Assembly (NCBI GenBank): GCA_039591075.1
Contig: JBDHEI010000027.1
Span: 1-64,000 of the forward strand
Reading direction: 5' to 3'
Origin: JAOTVV01 sp039591075
GTDB lineage: Bacteria > Gemmatimonadota > Gemmatimonadetes > Gemmatimonadales > GWC2-71-9
Length of the DNA stretch: 64,000 nucleotides
Part shown: positions 25,981 to 33,398 of the stretch, one piece after another
Layout: each line of letters opens with the position of its first letter
Position numbering within the stretch: the stretch's first letter is position 1
Notes under the pieces: model-generated
Told to the model about the DNA's origin: nothing
Database searches by the model: none
What the model saw: only the letters and a program-made list of their open reading frames with translations
Made by a program: the position numbers and the translations under genes

Positions 25981-26676
25981 CTACTGCACGAACTCCGGCT
26001 TGACGGTCAGGATCACGGTCCCGCCACCGCTGGCCAGCTGTGCGTTTCCGACCACGATCGTCTGACCAGCTCGCGCGTTGACCGTCGTCTCCAGGGCCCC
26101 CCGATAGACATTGCGAATCCCCACGCGGAGTTCGACGCTGCCCGAGTCGCCGAACGACCGCACCGTGCCGATGTTGGCACTGATCATCCACGCGTTGCTG
26201 TCGGGCGGTCCTGCCATGTCACCGACCGCCTGCTCGATGTGGCTGCCCTCGGTTCCGCCGATCACGGCGTCGTTGAGTAGTCGGTAACGCTGGTACCTGA
26301 ACAGTTTCCGCAGTTCGGCTTCGACGTCGGCGATGGCTGGGTCGAATCGTTCGGCGGGGCCACGGTCGCTCGCTTCGATGATCTGGAAGTGGAGCCGTAC
26401 GCCCGGTTTGGCGCGGTCGAACTCGGTCAGCACGCGAGAGATCTTGTCGAGGTTGTCTTTCGTCTCACGTACGGTGAGGGTGTTCCCCGCATGACCCACG
26501 CGTCCCGGCGCCCCCTCCCGGTCGTGGTACACGTACGGGTCGATCAGTTGGGCAGCTTCCTGCGCGTCGAGGTGCTGCAGCTGAAAGGTCTGCGTGTCCA
26601 GCCGATCCAACGCCGAGCCGCCGCATGCCGCGAGGGACGCGAGCACTACGGTGCTCAGGATCTGGAATGTCCGCAT
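25981..26676 (-). CDS. Secretin N-domain-like lipoprotein in an ECF sigma operon
   Basis: 231 residues with a lipoprotein signal ending ASLAAC. The body resembles the short N-domains of secretins (about 30-130: FQLQHLDAQEAAQLIDPYV and TLTVRETKDNLDKISRVL), followed by a beta-rich region like the start of a secretin core ending GGGTVILTVKPEFVQ. It is far too short to form a full secretin ring. AGGGAG at 26682-26687 is a strong ribosome binding site. It follows the anti-sigma gene by 15 bp, so it is likely part of the sigma response. It may be a periplasmic sensor or an assembly factor. Confidence 0.75.
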   Translation of the reverse strand: MRTFQILSTVVLASLAACGGSALDRLDTQTFQLQHLDAQEAAQLIDPYVYHDREGAPGRVGHAGNTLTVRETKDNLDKISRVLTEFDRAKPGVRLHFQIIEASDRGPAERFDPAIADVEAELRKLFRYQRYRLLNDAVIGGTEGSHIEQAVGDMAGPPDSNAWMISANIGTVRSFGDSGSVELRVGIRNVYRGALETTVNARAGQTIVVGNAQLASGGGTVILTVKPEFVQ

Positions 26677-26691
26677 GATGTCTCCCTTGAT

Positions 26692-27132
26692 CTAGAAAAA
26701 CCACACCACCACGATATTCGGGTCGTCCGTATTGAAGACCGCGACATCGACCCCCATGGGCTGCTCCACGAGGGGACTGGCGACTCGTGCCGCTTGCACG
26801 GGCAGACCGATCTCGGAGCCGACGCTTGCCGTGTCCGATGTGAGCAGCAGGGTGGCGAGTCCTGCCGCAGCGAGGACCGGCGCGGCGACGAGCCTGCGGC
26901 GTCGCCGCTGCTGGAGCCTTCGCGCGCGCTCCAATGCCCTCGCCGGCGGTTGGGACGGCACGCTCGCATTCATCGCCCGCCGGAGCGTGTCCGTGTGCGA
27001 GAGGATTGCCGCGGCCGCGGTGCCGCACCGGGAGCAATCGCGGATGTGCCGTGACAGCTCGGTCGGCGCGTGTCCGGTGAGCTCGGCCGGGTCGGCGGTC
27101 AGCAACTCCTGAGAGGCGTCCAGGCAGTTCAT
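26692..27132 (-). CDS. Zinc-finger anti-sigma factor
   Basis: 146 residues. The N-terminal cytoplasmic domain has an HxxxCxxC zinc motif (HIRDCSRC at about 29-36), a basic stretch of arginines, then one membrane helix (about 80-97) and a periplasmic tail of about 45 residues ending VVVWFF. It directly follows the ECF sigma gene with a 4-bp overlap. The layout is that of ZAS-type anti-sigma factors that hold the sigma factor at the membrane until a periplasmic signal arrives. Confidence 0.85.
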   Translation of the reverse strand: MNCLDASQELLTADPAELTGHAPTELSRHIRDCSRCGTAAAAILSHTDTLRRAMNASVPSQPPARALERARRLQQRRRRRLVAAPVLAAAGLATLLLTSDTASVGSEIGLPVQAARVASPLVEQPMGVDVAVFNTDDPNIVVVWFF

Positions 27133-27725
27133 TCTCGATGGTCCTCCACGAGTTGCGGATGTCGTTCCAGCATGCGGCTGCGGATCGCCCGGCGGGCGCG
27201 GAACAGGTGCGCGCGAACCGTGTTGGGGTTCATCTCGAGCAATGCGCTCGCTTCGATTGGGGTCATGCCCTGCAAGTCCACGAGATTGAACACCTCCCGC
27301 TGCATCCGGGGCAGGTTCCGAAACAGCGCCATGATCGCGTCCACCGTGTCGGCGCGCTGCATCGCGTCGACGGGGTCAGGCGGCTCGACCGGCGTCGGGA
27401 TTCCCCCGTGGGCCGCGCGCGCAGCGAGCTTCGAGCGACGGCGGTGTCGCCGCCGATGGTCGATGACGAGGTTGCGCGTCACCTGATACAGCCACGTCGT
27501 AAATCGCGACTGAAACCGGTACCGACCGAGATCGGCGTGAAGCCGGATGAGCACGTCCTGCGCGACGTCGTCGGCCTCGTCCGGATGCCCCGTCTGTGCG
27601 ACTGCCCAGCGGTACACCTGTGCATGACACTGCTCGGCCAGCTGGCTGAAGGCATGTCGGTCTCCGGCCTGGGACCGTCTCACCAGCGGTTCCAGCAGCG
27701 CGTTGAGCTGTTCGAGCCCGCTCAC
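27129..27725 (-). CDS. ECF-type RNA polymerase sigma factor
   Basis: 198 residues with the two ECF regions: sigma region 2 (DEADDVAQDVLIRLHADLGR then FTTWLYQVTRNLVIDHRRR) and region 4 (LPRMQREVFNLVDLQGMTP followed by the helix-turn-helix EASALLEMNPNTVRAHLFRA). The start is the first in a three-gene operon with its anti-sigma factor and a secretin-like lipoprotein. Target promoters are not recognisable from this window. Confidence 0.94.
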   Translation of the reverse strand: MSGLEQLNALLEPLVRRSQAGDRHAFSQLAEQCHAQVYRWAVAQTGHPDEADDVAQDVLIRLHADLGRYRFQSRFTTWLYQVTRNLVIDHRRRHRRRSKLAARAAHGGIPTPVEPPDPVDAMQRADTVDAIMALFRNLPRMQREVFNLVDLQGMTPIEASALLEMNPNTVRAHLFRARRAIRSRMLERHPQLVEDHRE

Positions 27726-27795
27726 GGGTGATCCCGGTCCGCCCTCATTCCGATCTTGAGACGTCCGAGCCGGCCATGGCGTTTACCGACAGAGA

Positions 27796-27823
27796 CCCCG
27801 CGACCGGTATGCCGGCCGCGGGG
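27796..27823 (-). terminator. GC-rich hairpin, possible terminator of the redox operon
   Basis: A 12-pair stem with one mismatch (27796-27807 against 27812-27823) and a 4-base loop lies about 180 bp downstream of apbE on its strand and 70 bp upstream of the ECF sigma gene. There is no clear U-run, so it may instead affect the sigma gene leader. Confidence 0.45.
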
Positions 27824-27829
27824 CCAAGG

Positions 27830-27922
27830 AAGGGGTGAAACGTGAAGTACAAAATGTGGGCTGTTGAGCAGCGGTGAGCTGGAAAAGCTCGGTCACATTT
27901 CACGCTTCACGTTTCACCTTTT
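27830..27922. repeat. Imperfect 29-bp inverted repeat
   Basis: 27830-27858 (containing GTGAAACGTGAAG) is complementary to 27894-27922 (containing CTTCACGTTTCAC) with few mismatches, separated by about 35 bases that themselves contain short pairings. It is non-coding and lies between apbE and the ECF sigma gene. Confidence 0.7.
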
Positions 27923-28012
27923 CTCTCGTTCTCGTCTTCCCGTCTCTCTCGTCGCTCCCCGTTTCCCTTTTCGCTTCCCGCTTCCCACTTCGCGCTTCCC
28001 GCTACACCACCT
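27897..28012. repeat. Strand-asymmetric pyrimidine tract with degenerate short repeats
   Basis: About 115 bp almost purely C/T on the + strand (purine on the - strand), with recurring units such as CGCTTCCC, CGTTTCCC and GCTTCCCACTT. It starts in the right arm of the inverted repeat and reaches into the last codons of apbE. No gene is seen in 27726-28001 apart from these elements. Confidence 0.7.
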
Positions 28013-28982
28013 CCACCCCCGAACGCCCCAGTAGCGCCTTGGCAGCGGCCGTCGGCAGCCCGAACACCGCGGTGGCGGCTGCATCGGCCGCGAGGCACGA
28101 CGGGCCCCGGACGGTGACGCTATGCACCGCTGTCACGCGGGGTGCCCCTGTCGAGGGATCGAGCAGGTGATGGTACACGCGGCCGCCGTACTGAAAGGCG
28201 CGCAGATAGTCACCCGACGTGGCGACGGCGGCGTCACTCACCGTGATCCTTCCTGACAGCATCCGGGGATCCTCTGGAGATCGGATGCCGACCGTCCACG
28301 AGTCGCCGTCCTCACAGGTGCCGAGCGCGTAGAGATCCCCGCCGACGTTCACCAGGCCACGGCGTATGCCCCAATCGCGCAGCGCCGCCACCGCGCGGTC
28401 CACACCGTACCCCTTGCCGATGCCACCCAGGTCGATCGCCACGTCGGGATCGGTGAACCGCACGCGAGCCATATCGCCCCAGCGATCGAGGTCCAGTCCC
28501 CGATACAGCACTCGGCCGGCGAGGCGCCGAACGTCCGCAGCGGCTGGCGGTGCCTGTCGGTGCTCCACGTCCCACAGCGTCGCCGCCCGCCCCAGACACG
28601 GATCGAACCTGCCCTCGCTCGTTTCGGCCCACTGCAGGGCTTCGGCCAGGACGAATCCAGTGTCGTCGGATACCGAAACGGCATCCTGGGCCGCTGCCGC
28701 ATTGGCCCGACCCACGTCCGACGTGGCCGTGAACCGCGTCATCAGGCGCTCGGTGCGCCGCAGTTCCGCAAACGCCGCATCGATGGCCGCCTGGGCGTAC
28801 CCGGGGTGGGCATGCACCACGCCGACCTCCGCGACGGTACCCATGACGGGGATTGTGCGCCGTATCAGACGCGACCGCCGTGCTCGGAGGAAGGGCACGG
28901 CGCTCACCACAAAGGCGCCGACGCCGAGCGCGATCACCTCGCGCCGAGTGGGGTGACGCACGGGAGAATTATCCTGTTCCAT
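28002..28982 (-). CDS. apbE: FAD:protein FMN transferase
   Basis: Attaches FMN covalently to threonine of secreted or membrane flavoproteins; RnfG and RnfD in this operon are the natural substrates. 326 residues starting MEQDNSPVRHPTRREVIALG, with a twin-arginine-like signal (RRxVIA followed by a hydrophobic helix). ApbE motifs: IPVMGTVAEV, IDLGGIGKGYGVDRAV, GLVNVGGDLYALG, HHLLDPSTGAP, and SVTVRGPSCLAADAAATAVF. ATG 28982 overlaps the small cysteine protein by 14 bp. It is the last gene of the operon. Confidence 0.95.
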   Translation of the reverse strand: MEQDNSPVRHPTRREVIALGVGAFVVSAVPFLRARRSRLIRRTIPVMGTVAEVGVVHAHPGYAQAAIDAAFAELRRTERLMTRFTATSDVGRANAAAAQDAVSVSDDTGFVLAEALQWAETSEGRFDPCLGRAATLWDVEHRQAPPAAADVRRLAGRVLYRGLDLDRWGDMARVRFTDPDVAIDLGGIGKGYGVDRAVAALRDWGIRRGLVNVGGDLYALGTCEDGDSWTVGIRSPEDPRMLSGRITVSDAAVATSGDYLRAFQYGGRVYHHLLDPSTGAPRVTAVHSVTVRGPSCLAADAAATAVFGLPTAAAKALLGRSGVEVV

Positions 28983-29145
28983 GCGAAGTCTCCGATTGCT
29001 CGTGGAGCAGCTCACACATATTGCAGTCGCGGCCATCCGACTTGAGTCCGCACGAGCCGCAGCGGTCCTGATGGCCCTTGCGGTTCATCAGGCCGAACAC
29101 GATCGCCAGCGCGGCGAGTCCGAGGATACCAAGTGCTTCGTTCAT
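28969..29145 (-). CDS. Small one-helix, four-cysteine protein, NqrM-like
   Basis: 58 residues: a membrane helix (about 4-20, LGILGLAALAIVFGL) then a short cysteine-rich tail with C-G-S-C-G and CNMC. This is the layout of NqrM (DUF539), a small protein needed to mature the Na+-NQR complex, an Rnf relative, probably by inserting iron between membrane subunits. The ATG overlaps the rnfA stop by 4 bp and the tail overlaps apbE by 14 bp, so it is clearly built into the operon. The exact cysteine spacing differs from what I recall for NqrM, so the assignment is by analogy. Confidence 0.65.
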   Translation of the reverse strand: MNEALGILGLAALAIVFGLMNRKGHQDRCGSCGLKSDGRDCNMCELLHEQSETSHGTG

Positions 29146-29720
29146 GACGAGCTCAACAGGCCGGCGAAGCCCATGAACGCAAGCGATAGGCTCCCGGCGA
29201 TGATCAGCACCAGCGCCATCCCCTTGGCGAGGGCCGGGACGTCTGCCATCTCGCTCGATTCGCGAATCGACGCCATCAGCACCAGGGCGAGCGTCAAACC
29301 GAGCCCACCGCCGATGGCGAAGAACAGCCCCTCCACGAGGTTGTAGCCGCGATTGGTCTGGAAGATCGCGAGTCCGAGGATGGCGCAGTTCGTGGTGATG
29401 AGCGGCAGGTAGATCCCGAGCTGCCGGAACAGCACGGGGCTCACCTTCTTGATCACCATCTCGACGATCTGCACCAGCGAGGCGATCACCACGATGAACG
29501 AGATCAGCCGAAGATACGGCGCGTATGGCAGGATGAAGGTGTTGAGGAACCACGCGCACACCGAGGCGATCACGAGCACGAAGATGTCGGCCAGTCCGAG
29601 GCGCAGAGCCGTGGAGACGCGTGCCGACACCCCCATGAAAGGACACAGACCCAGGAAGTAGGCGAGAGTGAAGTTGTTCACCACCATCGCGGAGAGCAGG
29701 ATCCAGAACAGCTCGCCCAT
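29142..29720 (-). CDS. rnfA: Rnf complex subunit RnfA
   Basis: Six-helix membrane subunit of the Rnf ferredoxin:NAD+ oxidoreductase. 192 residues. Family motifs: VVNNFTLAYFLGLCPFMGVS and, in the inverted second half, ITTNCAILGLAIF; the two cysteines lie in the opposed half-helices that hold the membrane iron site. It overlaps rnfE by 1 bp and the small cysteine protein by 4 bp. Confidence 0.95.
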   Translation of the reverse strand: MGELFWILLSAMVVNNFTLAYFLGLCPFMGVSARVSTALRLGLADIFVLVIASVCAWFLNTFILPYAPYLRLISFIVVIASLVQIVEMVIKKVSPVLFRQLGIYLPLITTNCAILGLAIFQTNRGYNLVEGLFFAIGGGLGLTLALVLMASIRESSEMADVPALAKGMALVLIIAGSLSLAFMGFAGLLSSS

Positions 29721-30379
29721 CACGCCGCCTCCTCCCGTGCACCTACGCCGTGCGGCCACTCGCGCACGCGTGCGCGCTCCACCCGGCGCTTCTCGATCCA
29801 TCCGAACAGGAGCAGCCAGAAGCCGAGGGTGAGAAAGCCACCGGGCGGCAGTATGAAGATGACCCACGGCTCGAATGGGCCAGGAATGACTTTCATACCG
29901 AGCAGCGTGCCGGTGCCCAGGATCTCGCGGATCGACCCCATCATCAGCATCGCGATGATGAAGCCAAACCCGGTGCCGAAGGCGTCGAGCAGTGATCGGC
30001 CGATGGGATTCTTCGAGGCAAAGGCTTCCTGTCGGCCCAGTATCATGCAGTTCACCACGATCAGCGCGACGAAGGCTCCCAGCGCTTTGTGGATGTCGGG
30101 GACCAGTGCCTCGAGCGTCATGTCGGCCACCGTGACGAACGTCGCGATGATCAGGATGTACGTCGATATCCGCACCTCACCAGGCACCGCCTTCTTCACG
30201 ATCGACACGAGCAGGCTCGATCCGGTGAGCACGAAGAACGTCGCGATTCCCATGACGAGCGAGTTCTCTACGGTGTTGCTCACTGCCAAGGCCGGGCACA
30301 GGCCTAGCATCTGGATCAAGACCGGGTTCTCGCGCCAGATGCCGCGGAAGAAATCCTGTTGCGGCGACGTCTTGCTCAT
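29720..30379 (-). CDS. rnfE: Rnf complex subunit RnfE
   Basis: Inverted-topology partner of RnfA. 219 residues from ATG 30379; a much longer open frame upstream lies over rnfG and is rejected. Motifs ENPVLIQMLGLCPALAVSN and IVVNCMILGRQEAFA contain the paired membrane cysteines. The C-terminus has about 20 extra basic residues (EKRRVERARVREW). Confidence 0.94.
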   Translation of the reverse strand: MSKTSPQQDFFRGIWRENPVLIQMLGLCPALAVSNTVENSLVMGIATFFVLTGSSLLVSIVKKAVPGEVRISTYILIIATFVTVADMTLEALVPDIHKALGAFVALIVVNCMILGRQEAFASKNPIGRSLLDAFGTGFGFIIAMLMMGSIREILGTGTLLGMKVIPGPFEPWVIFILPPGGFLTLGFWLLLFGWIEKRRVERARVREWPHGVGAREEAA

Positions 30380-31056
30380 TGCGCGACCTCCGCACTCGCC
30401 GGACCCGTCGCGGCAGCTTGATACGACTCGAGCATCGGTCCCATCCGTTGGAGCGCGTTGTTGATGATCTTGATCACCGTGCGCGATGAGATGGTGGCGC
30501 CCGTGATCATGTCCACCTCGTGCGGGTCTCCCGTGCTTTGACGGGGCTTCACCCCCGTCAGCGGCGTCTGCACACCGTCGAATTGCGAGACGAAGTCGAC
30601 GTTCTTCTCGATCTTGTCGCCGAGCCCCGGGGTCTCCTTGCTCTCGAGCACCTTCATGCCCAGCAGCGTCTGCGTCGCATGGTCGTAGCCAAAGATGAGC
30701 CGCACGATGTCCTGAAACCCCGGCTCGCCGGACGCGATCGCAAACCCGATAGGGGTGCCGTCGGCGTGATAGCCAAAGTAGATCTGCTCGACCTTCCTCG
30801 GATCGGCCCCGGCCGGCAGCTGACGCGTGAGCGTCCCCTGATAGACGTAGAGCGTGTCGTAGTGATCGGGTGCCTTGAGCACCTCCTGGATCGCCGCTGC
30901 CAGGCGCTCGGCCCGGTTGCGCTCGATGGTGGGCAGCGTCGCCTGGTAGACGAACACCAGCACGAACCCCGCCAGGGCGCCGGCCAGTCCCAGGGTCACC
31001 AACAGGCGCCACGCCGGGACGTCGGGCTTTGGCTGGAACTGCGCGGGGCCGCTCAT
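30376..31056 (-). CDS. rnfG: Rnf complex subunit RnfG (FMN-carrying)
   Basis: 226 residues, one N-terminal membrane helix (about 18-40) and a periplasmic FMN-binding domain. The flavinylation motif TGATISS lies near residue 180, with the target Thr/Ser preceded by DMI, as ApbE requires. KETPGLGDKI is the usual conserved loop. Overlaps rnfE and rnfD by 4 bp each. Confidence 0.94.
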   Translation of the reverse strand: MSGPAQFQPKPDVPAWRLLVTLGLAGALAGFVLVFVYQATLPTIERNRAERLAAAIQEVLKAPDHYDTLYVYQGTLTRQLPAGADPRKVEQIYFGYHADGTPIGFAIASGEPGFQDIVRLIFGYDHATQTLLGMKVLESKETPGLGDKIEKNVDFVSQFDGVQTPLTGVKPRQSTGDPHEVDMITGATISSRTVIKIINNALQRMGPMLESYQAAATGPASAEVAQ

Positions 31057-32054
31057 TCCGTCACCTTCACGGCATGCGTCCCGAACACCCTGGGTTGCGT
31101 GGCGCGGTTGATGAACGGCACCATCGCATTCATGAGCAAGATGGCGTACATCACCCCTTCGGCGAGCCCGCCCCACAGCCGGATGACCACCACGAGCACT
31201 CCGATGCCGAAGCCGTAGAGCCAGCACCCGCGGTTGGTGACCGGCGAGGTCACCATGTCGGTGGCCATGTAGACCGCGCCGAGCATGAGACCGCCCGAGA
31301 ACAACATGAACAGCGCCTCCGGAAACGCCGGGTTGAGCCAATGCGTGAGCGTGGCAAGCGCCGCGACGGTGAGGAAGATGCTGATCGGAATGCGCCAGTT
31401 CAGGTAGTTCCGCCACGCCAGGTAGGCACCGCAGAGCAGAATCAGGATGCCTGCCGTCTCACCCAGCGACCCGCCGGTGGCCCCGATCATGAGCTTGCCC
31501 AGTTCCGTGCCCTCCTGCTCGAACTTCATGAGTCCGAGCGGCGTAGCGCTGGTGAGCACGTCCACCTCGCCCGGACTCATGAGGGGCAGCGCCAGATTGT
31601 CGCCCCGGAGCGCCCACCAGTTCTCGCGAATCACGGGCCACGTGGTGAGCGCCACGGGGAACGCCGCCTGCAGGAACGCGCGGCCCAGTAGTGCCGGGTT
31701 GAAGATGTTCTGGCCCAGCCCGCCGAAGATGAGTTTCCCGAATCCAATGGCGAACGCGCCGCCCACGAAGGCCATCCACATCGGGAGTCCGGCCGGCAGG
31801 CAGAGGCCGAGCAACAGGCCCGTGATCACCGCGGAGCCGTCGAACAGCGTCTCCCGGTTCCCGAACAGCCATTCGGTCGCGAGACACCCCGCGAGGGCCG
31901 CGATGAGGACCAGCACGGCGCTCGGGCCGAAATAGTAGATGGCCGCCACGATCACCGGGATGAGCGAGACGTTCACCGTCCACATGATCCGCGGCGTACT
32001 GTCGCGCTCGGCCAGGTGCGGCCACGCGGTGATGAGCAGGCGTGGCGTGGTCAT
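31053..32054 (-). CDS. rnfD: Rnf complex subunit RnfD
   Basis: Ten-helix membrane subunit with a covalent FMN. 333 residues from ATG 32054. Seen are NIFNPALLGRAFL, the periplasmic LTSATPLGLMKF stretch with the flavinylation SAT, and the late helix YMATDMVTSPVTNRGCWLYG. It is probably modified by the ApbE at the end of the operon. Overlaps rnfC by 4 bp. Confidence 0.95.
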   Translation of the reverse strand: MTTPRLLITAWPHLAERDSTPRIMWTVNVSLIPVIVAAIYYFGPSAVLVLIAALAGCLATEWLFGNRETLFDGSAVITGLLLGLCLPAGLPMWMAFVGGAFAIGFGKLIFGGLGQNIFNPALLGRAFLQAAFPVALTTWPVIRENWWALRGDNLALPLMSPGEVDVLTSATPLGLMKFEQEGTELGKLMIGATGGSLGETAGILILLCGAYLAWRNYLNWRIPISIFLTVAALATLTHWLNPAFPEALFMLFSGGLMLGAVYMATDMVTSPVTNRGCWLYGFGIGVLVVVIRLWGGLAEGVMYAILLMNAMVPFINRATQPRVFGTHAVKVTE

Positions 32055-33391
32055 GCAGCCTTGGGCTTGGGCGGCTGCCGCTTGAGCTGGTTCTTCGCCA
32101 GCGCGAACAGCTGTGTGAGCGGGATATTGGACGGACAGGTGTAGTCGCAGCAGCCGCAGACCATGCAGTCCATCAGATGGTTCTCCACCATCTCGTCGTA
32201 CCTGTCGTGCATGGCCAGCTGCCCCAAGAGCTGCGGGTTGAGAAACACGGGACACGCGTCCAGGCAGTGCCCGCAGCGGATGCACGGGTACGAGTGCTGG
32301 GGCTTCACTTCGGCGCCGGTGAGCGCGATGACCCCGGTCGTGCCCTTGGTGATCGGCACGTCGAGGCTGGCCTGCGCCGCACCCATCATGGGGCCACCGA
32401 ACACGATCTCGCGCGCCGTCTCGGTGAGGCCACCGCACGCCTCGAGCAGGTCGCGCACCTTGGTGCCGACCGGCACGATCAGATTGGCCGGCCGACGCAC
32501 GCCGGGACCGGTCACCGTCACGATCCGCTCGATGAGCGGCAGGCCTGTCTCGAACACCTCCGCGATGGTGGCCACCGAAGCCACGTTGTGGACGACCACG
32601 CCCACGTGCAGCGGCAGCTTACCCGACGGTACCTCGCGGCCGAGCAGCGCCTTGATGAGCATCTTCTCGGCCCCCTGCGGGTACTTCACCGTGAGGCCGT
32701 GAATGGTGACGTGTCCTTCCAGGTCGTCCGGGAGCGTTGCCCGCAGGCGTTCGATCGCGTCTGGCTTGTTCTTCTCGATGCCCACCATCACGCGATCCGC
32801 CCCGATCGTCTTCATCATCAACCGGATGCCGAGGTGCACGCGCCCGGGGTATTCCACCATCGTGCGGTGATCGGTCGTGAGGTAGGGCTCGCACTCGCAC
32901 CCGTTGATGACGATTGTGTCGATCGTCACGTCGTCGGGTGGGACGAGCTTGACGTGGGTGGGGAACGCGGCGCCGCCCAGGCCAACCACACCGGCCTGCC
33001 GGACCGCGTCCACCAGTTGCCTGCGGTCCAGGCCGCGCCAGTCGGGGATGATCCGTTTCCTCGGTACCTGGGCGTCGTATGGGGCCACGGCAATCCGGAT
33101 CGCGTCCTGGTAGCCGCCTGTCGGGTGCGGCCACAGCTCGATCGCCGTTACGGTCCCGGCCGCCGAAGTGTGGATCGGCGACGAGATGAACCCGTCGGCT
33201 CCGGCAACCTTGTCACCGCGCTCCACGCGGTCCCCGACCCGCACGATGGGCACGGCCGGCTTCCCCGTGTGCTGACTGAGCGGCAGCACGATCTCGTCGG
33301 GGAAGGGGAGCCGGCGGACCGGAATCGCCGCCGTGAGCTGTTTCAGCTCCGGCGGGTGCACCCCGTGGCGGAACCGCATTCGCTTCGCCAT
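32051..33391 (-). CDS. rnfC: Rnf complex subunit RnfC (NADH site)
   Basis: 446 residues, peripheral NADH/FMN and iron-sulfur subunit. Residues 1-120 form the barrel-sandwich part; GVVGLGGAAFPTHVK and NGCECEPYLTTDHR are the flavin/NADH region; the C-terminal part has two 4Fe-4S motifs CIRCGHCLDACP and CMVCGCCDYTCP. Starts 7 bp after nifJ on the - strand and overlaps rnfD. Confidence 0.95.
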   Translation of the reverse strand: MAKRMRFRHGVHPPELKQLTAAIPVRRLPFPDEIVLPLSQHTGKPAVPIVRVGDRVERGDKVAGADGFISSPIHTSAAGTVTAIELWPHPTGGYQDAIRIAVAPYDAQVPRKRIIPDWRGLDRRQLVDAVRQAGVVGLGGAAFPTHVKLVPPDDVTIDTIVINGCECEPYLTTDHRTMVEYPGRVHLGIRLMMKTIGADRVMVGIEKNKPDAIERLRATLPDDLEGHVTIHGLTVKYPQGAEKMLIKALLGREVPSGKLPLHVGVVVHNVASVATIAEVFETGLPLIERIVTVTGPGVRRPANLIVPVGTKVRDLLEACGGLTETAREIVFGGPMMGAAQASLDVPITKGTTGVIALTGAEVKPQHSYPCIRCGHCLDACPVFLNPQLLGQLAMHDRYDEMVENHLMDCMVCGCCDYTCPSNIPLTQLFALAKNQLKRQPPKPKAA

Positions 33392-33398
33392 GACTCGC

